Source of the DNA: Choanephora cucurbitarum | Lineage: Eukaryota > Mucoromycota > Mucoromycetes > Mucorales > Choanephoraceae | Assembly: GCA_025331435.1 (NCBI GenBank) | Contig: JAIWNI010000119.1 | Span: 19,457 to 83,456, forward strand | Direction: 5' to 3' | DNA length: 64,000 bases | Shown: positions 1 through 10,586 of the stretch, one piece after another | Layout: each line of letters starts with the position of its first letter | How positions within the stretch are numbered: position 1 is the stretch's first letter | Position numbers and translations under genes: made by a program | Notes under the pieces: generated by a model | Told to the model about the DNA's origin: nothing | Seen by the model: only the letters and a program-made list of their open reading frames with translations | The model's database searches: none

Positions 1-1440
1 CAAGTGGTAAAGAACTTCCTTCCTACCATGTCTGTCGCCACCAAAGCTTCATGGGAATTGTTCAAGGAAGAGCTCCTTTTACACTTCGGGAAACCAGAGG
101 AGGAAGAGAACAAAGAACTTTACAAACAGCTTAGAAACTGCAAACAAGCCATCCAAGAGTCGGTTAGACTTTTTAGTGCCAAGTGGCAACACCTGTTATC
201 CATGCTGCCCACGGATCACGTTACAACAAATCAACAAATTAACATCTTTATTCAGTTGCTATCCCATCGGGAACTGCGTGCATCACTAACCACATATGTA
301 GACATCAAATCAGTTACTAGTCTGACGGAAGTCATTAAAAAGGCAATAGAAATCGATGACAGAGCCAAACTAAACAGTGTTGACAGCCCCGCTACACAAA
401 CCCCGGTCACGAGAACCAATGAGGACCCGATGGACATAGATTATATGAACACTCACCCCAATTTTCAGAATAGATCCAATAGAAACAGAACATTTGTCCC
501 AAGAAAAAATTTTTCCAACCAATCGCAACGCAGAGATACTAAATACAACTACAATCGCCAGCAACATACAGATCAACTCCAACACAACAGAATGCGACTA
601 TATGATAGAAATGGTAACCCTGTTTGTGGTCACTGCTTCAAAAGCCATCGCACAATTGATTGCAAATCACACAAACCCCATAGTACCAACATGGTAACCA
701 ATAACTCGCAAGATCATCAGGAAGAAGATATGGTTGGTTTAGATACACCAACTGAATGGCAAGAGGAATCAGTAGACTTTGTGGCAGTGGACGCTATCCA
801 TGCCTTGAGTGTCAACGCATTAGATAACCAACCTCATCGAAAAAGAATCACTTCACTCACATCAGTGTTCTCTTACAAAAATCAACACTTTCGATTACTC
901 TGGGATACTGGCAGCACCATATCGGCTATCAATGCCAAAACAGCAGAACAATTAGAGCTTACCATCAACAAAACAACACAAATATGTTACACGGATGTTA
1001 ACAATAACACAGCATTTTCTAAAGGAACAGCAAAATTGAGATTGTTTGGCGATGTGGAAATGTCATTCCACATTATAGAAGGCTTAGCACAACCTATATT
1101 AATTGGCTTAGATATAATGAAACAATGGAAAGCTGCCATCAACACTGCTAATAACACGGTGACAATTACATTACCTAACATCAATAAAAAATTACATATT
1201 AAAGCTTACACATTTCAACAAGTTGCTAACGCAATTTGTACGAACGAAAGTTCAAAACAGATAGATAACAGTAATACTCTCAATGTTTCCAGTTTCATAC
1301 AATCGTTCGACGCAATAATAGCAAAAGAAGGGCAAAAGCCAACACTAACAACAATGATGGAATTTAATATTGACACAGCGAACCATCCACCAGTATACTC
1401 ACCCCAAGACATTATCATCCGGACATACAACAGCAGATAG
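1..1440 (+). pseudogene. Ty3/gypsy Gag-protease, partial and frameshifted
   Basis: The frame is open from the first base, so the N-terminus is missing. Counting codons from base 4, a Gag-like region (about residues 1-200) is followed by a basic, Asn/Arg-rich stretch and a CCHC-type zinc knuckle, CX2CX3HX4C, with Cys208, Cys211, His215 and Cys220. The H spacing is one residue shorter than the usual CX2CX4HX4C. A retroviral-type aspartic protease follows: the catalytic triad DTG lies at 301-303 (context LLWDTGST) and the flap-side ILIGLD motif near 364-369. The frame then enters the start of the RT region (HPPVYSP) and is lost at a run of four C (1402-1405); it ends at TAG 1438-1440. The RT frame continues from 1404 in the -1 frame. 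A one-base deletion in the C-run is the simplest reading; programmed -1 slippage is possible but there is no classic heptamer. Confidence 0.9.
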
Positions 1441-3458
1441 ATAAAAAATTTGACGAACTTATAAAACAAGGAATAGTAACAAAAATAGACTTCACTAACT
1501 GGGGCTCGAACGTTTCAGCAATACCTAAACCAGACAAATCATTAAGACTATGTGGAAACTATGTAAAACTCAACTTGATTACGATAGCCATACACTATCC
1601 GTTTATAAATTTACATGTAGCACTACAATCCCTAGGTAAGGCCCGTATTTTTTCAAAACTAGATCTAGCCTCTGGGTATTACCAAATTCCTATCAAAGAG
1701 GAAGACAAGATAAAAACAACACTGGTGACAACAACAGGCAATTACATGTTCAATGTCATGGGTTTTGGTTTCAAAAATGCCCCGGCAGTCTTCCAATGCT
1801 TGATGGATAAAGTACTTGGCTCCAGCAAGTACAATTTCGCTATCGCTTATTTAGACGACATTATAATTTTCAGTCAAGATATGGATACTCACAAAAAACA
1901 TCTGCAAATTATCTGCGAACAACTGCAAAAAGCCAACCTGTCCATCAATTTGAAAAAATGCGCATTTGCACTATCACAAATATCTTTCTTAGGCTTTTTG
2001 GTAACATCTGAAGGAGTGAAAGCCGATCCAAGAAAAATAGCACCCATATTAAAAATACCATCACCTACCAACGTAAAAGAGGTGGAACGATTTCTCGGCG
2101 CAGCGGGTGTATATCAAAAGTTTATAGAAAACTTCCAAATACTAGTAGAGCCGATTCGTAGACTAAAGAAAAAGACGGTAGAATTCCAGTGGGAACACGA
2201 ACAACAAGAAGCATTCGAAACAGTCAAGAAGAAGCTTGCAGACTTGCCTTTACTGAGGCAACCAGACTTCAAACTCCCGTTCGAATTACATTGCGACGGT
2301 GCGTCTACCGCTGGTATCGGAGTGGTCCTTTGTCAACGGTTTTCAGAAAACACACCATATCCCTTAGCATTCGCATCCCGGGCTTTATCATACCAAGAAA
2401 TGAAATATCCCATCAGAGAAATAGAAGCTCTGGCAATAGTATGGGGTATAAAGAAATTCAGGATGTATCTTGAAAGAAACAAATTCTATGTGTATACAGA
2501 TCATTCCTCACTACAATGGCTTTTACAGTCTTCTCCAGATAGGCAACCAAGAATATGGCGTTGGTGCAACTTTTTACAGACTTATGACTTTGAGGTAATA
2601 TACATTAAAGGTGCAGATAACAAAGTAGCAGACCTGTTATCAAGAAATCCGATCAACTCCATCACCACCACAAAATTTTGGCTGTTAGCCAGACAAGAAC
2701 AACTACAACTTTGGGAAAAAGAGCAACAAAAAGATGAACATATAAAAAATCTTCGCCAATCATCAAGTAACAACATAAAACAAATAGGCAACATACTTTA
2801 CAAAATAGTACCAAAACAACAAGCACATATGAAGAACAACATTTTCATAATAGTACCTACACATATGATCGATACAGTATTACAACAATACCACACTTCA
2901 TTATTTGCAGGACACGGTGGTATCAAGAAAACAAAACACCTAATCCAAGCAACAGGATTATGGTGGGCAACATTAGATCAAGACGTAACAACATTCGTAA
3001 AAACGTGTATGAAATGTCAACAAGTAAAGGGCACCAGAGACTATCACTATCAATTGACTTCAACAGCGTCCGATAGGCCATTTACAAAAGTTTATCTGGA
3101 TTATTTAGGACCTTTACCTACCTCCGAATCAAATAATCAATATATACTAGTAGTGATTGACGCTTTTTCTAGATACGTAGAACTTTTCCCTACAAGATCA
3201 ACGACCACTATGGAGTTTGCTCACATTTTCTATAACTCTTTTATTCTTCGACACGGAACCCCGTTAATAACAATGCATGATAACGGCTCTCCCTTTGGAA
3301 CAGAGTTTCACAAACAATTAGCAAAATACTTATCAATTCAAACAGAATTCTCGTCACCCTCGATAGCTGCATCCAATGGCTTAGTAGAAAGGTTCATGAA
3401 AACACTGAAAGAAATGATACTGCTGTATGTCAACCAAGAAGAAATTGTCAAAAAATGA
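1404..3458 (+). pseudogene. Ty3/gypsy Pol: RT, RNase H and most of integrase
   Basis: The frame is open from about 1404. Numbering from the Met at 1575, the RT palm motif YLDD is at residues 92-95, within the typical IAYLDDIIIFS context, and the FLG..YQKFI connection motif follows. RNase H has its first Asp near 241 (HCDGAS), the Glu in REIEALAIVW and the TDHSSL motif. Integrase has the HHCC zinc finger (His440, His447, Cys478, Cys481) and a full DD35E triad: Asp509, Asp569 and Glu605, with exactly 35 residues between the last two. A TGA at 3456-3458 stops the frame just after the catalytic core. The RT start lies upstream of 1575 because RT motifs such as NWGSNVSAIPKPD are readable before that Met. 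The stop removes the GPY/F module, so this copy is probably not autonomous. Confidence 0.92.
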
Positions 3459-3926
3459 GATTCAAAACTATCAATCATCCAATTTACGTACAACAATCAA
3501 TACCATTCAGCAGTAAAAACATCACCATTTGAACTGGTTCATGGTAGAAAAGCTATTACACCTTTATCCACAATCAATGAACAAGAATCACCTCCAAAAT
3601 ACAGAGGACAAGAAACCCCACAGTCGCACTATGCACAAAGAATCAACACTGAATTAAACAAAGCTTTCGAAATTGTATGGCAATATCAAACAAAATATCA
3701 CAACCCTTCAGAACAACCTGTCAAATACAAAATTGGTGATCGCATTTTGGTTTTTAATACAAAACTTACAACAGCAAAAATCCCAAGAAAATTGATGTAC
3801 AACTGGTTAGGACCGTACAAAATAACGAAAATGCTTTCGGAAACAAGATTCGAAGCAAAAAGCATTGATTCTGGCAAAACAATCCACAATGTACACGTAT
3901 CAATGGTCAAACCATATCACACGTAA
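3459..3926 (+). pseudogene. Integrase C-terminal region after premature stop
   Basis: The frame continues without a shift past the TGA at 3456-3458 for about 155 codons to TAA at 3924-3926. It keeps integrase C-terminal features: FTYNNQYHSA, SPFELVHGR, and a GPY/F-type module with NWLGPYK near 3805-3825, ending in an HNVHVSMVKPY segment. This is the normal tail of a gypsy integrase, so the TGA is a single nonsense change and not a true terminus. There is no chromodomain; a poly-A run follows directly at 3926-3942. Confidence 0.88.
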
Positions 3927-3964
3927 AAAAAAAAAAAAAAAACCAGAGGGGGAGCAACAGATCA

Positions 3965-4000
3965 TTCTTTATTTCTTTATTTCTTTATTTCTTTATTTCT
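3965..4000 (+). repeat. TTTCTTTA-type microsatellite in retroelement 3' UTR
   Basis: Four or so copies of an 8-base pyrimidine-rich unit (TTTCTTTA) lie between the integrase stop and the polypurine tract. Confidence 0.8.
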
Positions 4001-4055
4001 AGTAGATGAAAAGCAAACTCAAGAGGTCGTTGAAGAGTAGCCTAAGTTCTACCCT

Positions 4056-4065
4056 AGGGGGGGAA
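4056..4065 (+). promoter_or_regulatory. Polypurine tract of the Ty3/gypsy element
   Basis: A G-rich purine run (AGGGGGGGAA) abuts the TG that starts the LTR, as expected for the plus-strand primer of reverse transcription. A second purine run (CCAGAGGGGGAGC) lies 100 bases upstream. Confidence 0.75.
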
Positions 4066-4182
4066 TGTCAAGTCTAAGATTGTGACTACTTCTAAATTAG
4101 TATTTTAAGTTAGCTGTAGTTTAATATTAATAAAGAGCGCTCTTTCGTGTTCAAGTTACTATTACATAACCTGGATAATACA
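4066..4182 (+). repeat. 3' LTR of the Ty3/gypsy element (117 bp)
   Basis: It starts TGTCAAGTC directly after the polypurine tract and ends AATACA. An AATAAA signal lies near 4129. The end is placed where the match to the right palindrome arm begins (ATATCAGGTC at 4183). The five bases ATATC are the expected target duplication, and the right arm shows the uninterrupted site around 37085-37089. The 5' LTR needed for proof is outside the window. 117 bp is short for an LTR, so a different end point remains possible. Confidence 0.6.
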
Positions 4183-6562
4183 ATATCAGGTCTGAGTCTG
4201 TATCTGGGTTTAATAGGAGTTCAGGCCAAAACTGGCATTAAACTTGCACTTCTTTTTTTGGCAGTGACTATATAATAGATCCACATTAAGCGTAGCACTT
4301 TTCTTTTTCTTTTTTTGTCACAAACATAGAAAAATAAACAATGCACCATGAAAAAAGGGAATCTATCTCGGAAAGGAAGTCTAACTAACAGGCAAAACGA
4401 TATTAGAGGATCATCATCCGTCATAGATAGGGAAAGCCAATAAAGCCAAAAAAAAGCCAAAGCAGTTGTCTGTAGTGTAAAATGACTCTGGCTATAGATT
4501 AGCTGTAAACACCATGTAGCTAGTAATTGGATCCAGAAGATAGCAACAAAGGTCTGAACTTTTTTGCTTATCAGGTATAGCAAAATGCTCAAATGTATGG
4601 GAGATAGATAATCAGGAGAAATAAAGAGAAAGAAAGAAAAGATAGAGAAGGAAGCAAAATTGATTGTTTCTTACCAAACAGAGTTAGTGATATATGAGAC
4701 AAATAGTTCTCATGAAAGCAAAGAGTGGGCGTAATGATTATGCATGAAAATGAGATCGTGCTAATAGGTATGATTCAATAAAGAAAGTTAGGCTAATGCC
4801 TCAGATTTTGTTTAAAAGAAAAGACTCTTATTTCGCATTTTTTTTCTCTTTTCTTTTTCTTTAGTTTCATTCAAACTACAAAGTCATTTATACTACAAAA
4901 CCTCTAAAACTGCAAAAACCACTTTTGATCTATCTCTCTTCACTTGTCATGGTGCTCTCTCATTGTCTTGGTCTTTCTTTTCTTTCAAGCAAGCTGTCAG
5001 ATTAGTTCTCTTTGTTCCTTTTGTCATCACTTGGTATGATCATCATTTTTCTCTTTTCACGAATTTACTTTATCTTTTCTAATAGTCTAATTCTAACTAA
5101 CTCAAATCTAAAACACAAACCCCATAGGTCTCAATCTCCAACGCCTCTCTATTCATCTATCTGTCTGGCATGCTCAAAGTCTTGGGTCTTCCTCTCTGTC
5201 TTTCAGTATCTGCGGCATCCGCCAGGGTACGACGCTTCGGCAAAAGGCTACTAGCTACTCTGGGCCATGAAGGTAGGCTTTAGCCTAACTTGTAGGCCCG
5301 TTAGGGGTAGGGTAACAGGGGAGGGAGGATCCATACTTTTCAAGGCGATTTACGTTATGGTCTTTATTGGCTGACTCTTTATGGTTTCCTTGGATGACTC
5401 TCTATAATCTCCTTGGCTGGCTTTTCGCGTCTTTGTTTTGCTCTTTGTTCTGCTCTTCTTTCTCATTCACAAGCAAAAAATCCAAAAAAAAAAACCAACA
5501 ACGAAATAGTCAATGTCTATTTGCTTTTCTGTCTCTATATTTCTTATTGCTTCAAGCCACTCTCCTCTGTTATTTTACATCAAAAAAGCTCTAGTCACTT
5601 CACATCATATTCTACTCAATTCATTGGACAATTTTTTTTTGTACTTGTTGGCAAAATTTATAAAAAAACCTTAATAAACATTACTTTACTATCATACTGA
5701 AAAAGAAAGCAGAAAAAGAATACTCTTATATCATACTTTTTCTTTGTAATTGAGACTAAATTATACTCAAACTTTTGAAAAAATAAGAAAAAAAAAAGAA
5801 ACCTGGAATTAATGTGTGAGACTTGAGCGAAAACTTACACTTTTCTTGTTAGACAAAAACTGTAGTTGAGCCAACGACTCTGACAATAGCCACGATACCT
5901 CTTCTTCAGTAATTTAAGCATTCTTTGAAGCGTCTCAAAGCTGTTTGTACCTTTTATAATGGATCGATCGATTCAAGCAAACAAAGAAAAAAGGGGGAAG
6001 CGGTATCATGATTTTGTCAAACAAACAAAAGTTTGACTTTTTTTTGCTTGGTATTTCTCTCAAGTATTCTTTTTGTTGTTGTTGTCACTATTCTTTCTCT
6101 ATACTCATTGCTATTTTATTACGTCCACAGTAAGATGCAGAGCCTTTTTCCTTTTTGTCAATCTCGACTGTGATGTCTTTTTTTTTATTTTAGAAGAATG
6201 GTGAATGCTTACAAGATCCCGTTACAAAGCACATGAGCTTGAGCTTATTTCAATTTTTTCTCTCTTTATGCAAAATGTAATCATTTTATTAATTTGTAAA
6301 ACAGAACAAAAATAAAAAGGATGAAATGTGATTTAGCTTGTGAGTAACTTTTCGTCAAAAGGAAGCAAAACCAAAAGCTGGCAATAGGATAGTGTTCGGG
6401 CGAATGGCATAACCGAGTGTGTTCTAGCTAGTGTCAAGCATCTATTGTCAAACATCTGGCTATGGTCTGGCAGATATAAATACACTAAATCTCAACAGAA
6501 ACATATATTTGCAAATCAAAAACAATAAAAATAGTGTCATTGTCTTTGTAGTCATCATGTCT

Positions 6563-6758
6563 AAGCCATAAGCCATAAGCCATAAGCCATAAGCCATAAG
6601 CCATAAGCCATAAGCCATAAGCCATAAGCCATAAGCCATAAGCCATAAGCCATAAGCCATAAGCCATAAGCCATAAGCCATAAGCCATAAGCCATAAGCC
6701 ATAAGCCATAAGCCATAAGCCATAAGCCATAAGCCATAAGCCATAAGCCATAAGCCAT
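6563..6758 (+). repeat. (AAGCCAT)28 heptanucleotide array
   Basis: Exactly 28 uninterrupted copies of AAGCCAT (196 bp). The mirrored site in the right arm, 34670-34711, has six copies. Other unit copies carry the motif once or twice (near 14500, 39776, 43080, 63565), so the array grew locally from a single-copy seed. Long frames read here (Met-Ala-Tyr-Gly-Leu-Trp-Leu repeats) are products of the array, not genes. Confidence 0.97.
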
Positions 6759-7722
6759 GTAGTACTGTAATAAGGGTGCCATTGTCAACAGTAATAGCAA
6801 CACCCAGAATACACGTCAAGTAGATTTATTCATCTTGAATCCCATCACTATCTACTATTAGCTTTAGCTTTCATTACTTTCGTTACTTTCGTTGTCCTCT
6901 GAGAATGTTATCAGTTCATCGTATCATCACAATTCAAAACATGTCACTAGAATCGCCACATTCATCACATTTACGAAACATACAGTACAACAATAAGATA
7001 TCTGTCATATCGACACTTGTGCTATGCTTAGAGGCATTGTATGAAACATGAATAATGACAGTGTTAGATAAGGCATGTGTTTGTATGCGTCACTCTATTT
7101 GCTTGTTGTCACTGATCAGCTTCATGCATGTCCATCATGGCATATCCACAACATCTGCCACTAACTATTGGATTTATATGACACAATCTCATGTTAATGC
7201 TTTTTGCAACTCTTCAGATGTTAATTTTTTAATCTGCTTTATAGCGCATCAGCTAAGACCTCAGTTTATTGTTCCTAATGGCCTATTTGTTTGTGATGGC
7301 CCAAATGTTTGTGACAGCTTTATTGTTGTTCTTTGTATGATGTATTCACTTGTCTTGTCGAGTGAAGTAGTTGTGATTAATCCTCAACATTAGTCTGATA
7401 TTGCAATCACTATATATCTGTGTATGTATATCATCAAAAGTATACTTTTATGCTGTAAGCACCTTATATAACCTCTTTGTTGTCATCGTTGCGTCGAAAG
7501 GTGCGATAACTTGTACCTATGTCTCTGCTGTGTATGTGCATGTTAAGCATACTCATTTGTAGTGACGTTTAAATGAGCCTATTTCCTTTATGTCTGTACA
7601 ACACAGCCTAATAAAGCTCCAAATGACATTAAAAAATAAAAGCAAAACCCCAAAACAAAGGATAGCGATAACTTTTTCTTACCTATGTATGCTGAAGTTG
7701 GTCATACTGGTACGAGTAGGGC

Positions 7723-7947
7723 TCATACAGGCAATCTTCTCGACGTTCTTGCGTGACGATGACAAACATGTTGCTGATCTGGAAAAAGAGATGAGGCAAA
7801 CTCGCTCAGGCAAGCAAGGCCAAAGACCGAGTTCATGTCACTAACACTAGTGAATATATGCAACTGTGTTGCTGTGATATATGATATACTGTATGAGCAC
7901 TTCTGTAGATAATTGCTGATCACTAGTAGGAAAAGACAGTAAAGCAT
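7723..7947 (-). other. 84-codon shared frame, copy 1 (frameshifted)
   Basis: One of six copies of a short frame starting MLYCL and reading through QLHIFTSVSDMN to FVIVT. In this copy the frame is lost at the pyrimidine run before CAG. The length of that run differs between copies. This would be harmless if it were an intron acceptor and is damaging if it is coding. Function unknown. Confidence 0.4.
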
Positions 7948-8748
7948 GAATTAAAAAGAAAAAAAAATAGTGTGTCTGAGCATGGATGACTCTCAACTTG
8001 TTGAGCCTAAAAACTTAATCTCTCTCTCTATCTCTCTTTTTCATTCAAACATTTGGATAACATCTTGATTTCTCCAAGATATATCGCTCATACAGTGTGA
8101 TGTTGATCATAACATTATTTCGCTGCAACAACAAAAATACCATTTCACAAGCATAAGGCAAAGCAAGCATGATTATGCCTTGACTTGCTTTCCACCCTGT
8201 ATATCTCTAAGTGAACCAATGACTCTGAAGTCGCTTTTTTTTTTCATTGTCCATCCTAATAATCTTTTCCAGCACACTGTCATTTAACTGAACAAAAAAG
8301 TACATAGTGAGGGCTGAACAGTCAGCCACATTTTTTTTTTACATACAAACATGTATAGGTATATCTATGTGACCTTTTATTCTCTTTTCATGTTCCTTCA
8401 TTTCTCTTTTACAATAGTTCTGAATCATTCTATGCTATCACACTACAGCCGCTTTCCCCTGACTTACTGCTTGAACTCGTCAAATATCCTTTCTCAACAT
8501 GTTCTTGATTTCAGTAATCCATTAAGCGCAAGTAGTGACAGATCTTCAACCACTATCATCCAACAAGTCCTTCTCTCTGATCTAGCCCACTCAGTTGTAG
8601 ACGACTTTTGCAATTTCTTTATTATCATAGGCTGAACATCTCTTTACCGCCTGTCATACCTTTTAGCTCCTTTCGTCTCTACTCTTACCGACTATTGCTC
8701 TCTCTAGACTTAAACAGGCTATAATGTTTGTAGTCATCCCATGGTTGG

Positions 8749-8817
8749 TATCCAATATCCAATATCCAATATCCAATATCCAATATCCAATATCCAATAT
8801 CCAATATCCAATATCCA
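8749..8817 (+). repeat. (TATCCAA)n heptanucleotide array
   Basis: About ten copies of a 7-base unit (69 bp). The mirrored right-arm site at 32427-32455 has about four imperfect copies. Confidence 0.95.
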
Positions 8818-10079
8818 GTATTCATTATCTTGCACTTATCATCTAATGTGGTGTTATGTTTTGTCTTCGCCTTATCTCAATCCTTGTCTTGTTTTCCAGA
8901 CTGGAAATATTCATAGTATGTTGCCGGCACAATCACTTGCTTATCCAGCTCTTCCTCTTTCTCTTTTGTCTTCTTCGCCTCATGCCAAGTCAACTTTGCC
9001 GCTTACTACATCTCTCTTGCTATTTTCTTTTTCCTTCGGTATACTAACATTGTGCCATCTAGTTGTATGGCTAGTGACTCTTCTTTTTTTCTCTGTTATA
9101 ACCTTGATAAGATAGAGCTGTTGTTTGATAGTAGCTGCTTTTCTCTTCTTTCGTATAATGTTCCTCTGACAAGTTGCTGACTGAAGGACTGCTGGCTACT
9201 GCAAACAAATGTAAAGCGAAAAAAAAATGTCATGGAGCGGATCACAAGTTTTTTAGGTCAAGCCACAGAAACGCGGTAATCATGAAAAAGCGATCGAGAA
9301 TAAAAGCTGCCAAGTTGTGTCATAGAGCAGCTTTCGTTGTTTTGTTTAACTTTTGGTCTAGTTGATTTGACTCTAGCGTTGTGATGTGTGAGAGAGAGAC
9401 AGATAAAGAAATAAGAAGAGGGAAGAAATAAAAGTACGCGTCAGAGGGTGAGAAGCGGAAGATTTATTTTTAGCCGATGGACAAATAAGGGATTACGTGT
9501 AACTGTAAGGGGATTGCCGGACGAATTATTATCCGACGGAAGTGTCGGCATCGCTACTTTTGCCGTCCCGACCGAAGCAGCGGGGATAAGTTAACAAGCC
9601 TTTTTTGGAAAGAGGGTTCAAAGGAGTTCTATTTTTATTTTTATGGGGGGAGGGATCAATGGAAATGACCTGTTGAGAAGGTAATTCATGCAAAAACAGT
9701 CTTCAAGATAAAGCACTGTATTGAGTTAGGCAGATAGTAAAAGTCAGCTTGCCTGCAACGAAAGCTCTTGATTATCACTGTTAGACTTCAGGCAGCTGCT
9801 TATAGCTTGACAGCGGCGAATTAGAGCTTGATGACAGAAAGATACCAATGAAGTGTGCTAAGCAATGATCTTTTTGACTGCACTTGAATCAACTGCTTAT
9901 ATCGCATGTCAATGTTAATACATTAGCGTCATAGCAACAGTAAAAAGAGATCAACAATACCTATCATACTGCTGTAGCATCTGTTGTATAGAACAACAGA
10001 ATTATATCTTATTTCCCTTGACCTTGACTCAGAAAGTGAATAAATATCTTAGAGAGCAATACATTTGAGTGTTTCATAT

Positions 10080-10586
10080 TGTAGAAATTGGGAGTTAGAA
10101 TAAAAAGACAAGACAAGAAGAAATACGTTGATAGTCTCTTTATTCTTAAAAAGTGGAATAATGTTTCTAAGCTAAATGATACAGTGGTTTATATACAATT
10201 TCTAAAGTGTGTGTCTACTCAGATGTGAATGGATTTTACTAATCCTTATTCTCATAAAATATAAGGGAAATAATCTTTATATGACGGTTGAGGTCTTCTT
10301 CCTGAGTTATACCATTGTCCTGTAATTTTGCCGTTCTTGAATTCAATGGAATTAGGACTTTAAACTTGGGAGGACCAGATTTGGAGCTTGTGTAATTTTC
10401 TCTGCCCTTTTTATTCTGAGTAAGCATTTACTGCTTACTTTGTCTTATGTGCCTATTAGCTTTAACTCTGTACATTATGTTAAGCTTCTAGTAGTTTTGA
10501 TTGTATTGTATTTTGAATAAATGATCCTTTTATTTGTCATCATTTTCAATATCTAGTTCTATATCTTATAAGGTGAAATCACCACA
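10080..10586 (-). mobile_element. Solo LTR, left-arm copy (507 bp)
   Basis: Read on the minus strand it starts TGTGGTGATTTC, contains TATATAAA and an AATAAAG signal in its last quarter, and ends CCAATTTCTACA. It is flanked by the 5-bp duplication ATATG (CATAT on the plus strand, 10075-10079 and 10587-10591). There is no internal retroelement sequence, so it is a solo LTR. A 62-codon frame inside it is not a gene. Confidence 0.88.

Larger units (their letters stand above)
1..4182 (+). mobile_element. Ty3/gypsy LTR retrotransposon, 5' end outside window
   Basis: Gag with a zinc knuckle, an aspartic protease, reverse transcriptase, RNase H and integrase follow in the order PR-RT-RH-IN. This order, with integrase last, defines Ty3/gypsy (Metaviridae) as opposed to Ty1/copia. 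A purine tract and a short LTR close the element. The 5' LTR, primer-binding site and start of Gag lie left of the window. No chromodomain is seen after the integrase. Two lesions break the polyprotein: a one-base shift near 1404 and a TGA at 3456-3458. The domains themselves keep their catalytic residues, so the copy looks recently inactivated. It appears to have inserted into the left arm of the large palindrome: the base after the LTR is the first base that matches the right arm. Confidence 0.93.
6350..8200 (+). repeat. Partial repeat-unit copy, left outer arm
   Basis: It runs in the same direction as 26520-28100 (copy B) and is the inverse of 13100-14750 (copy A), at roughly 75-80 percent identity by eye. 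Anchors are the GGCAATAGGATAGTG block, the AAGTATCTGG-like repeats, the ATTGTCTTT..AAGCCAT block and the 84-codon frame. Because it is inverted relative to copy A 5 kb away, each palindrome arm contains a smaller inverted repeat. Confidence 0.8.

Noticed and set aside
6460..6819. Long frames of repeating Met-Ala-Tyr-Gly-Leu-Trp-Leu
   Set aside because: They are translations of the AAGCCAT array; a 7-base unit without stops is open in three frames.
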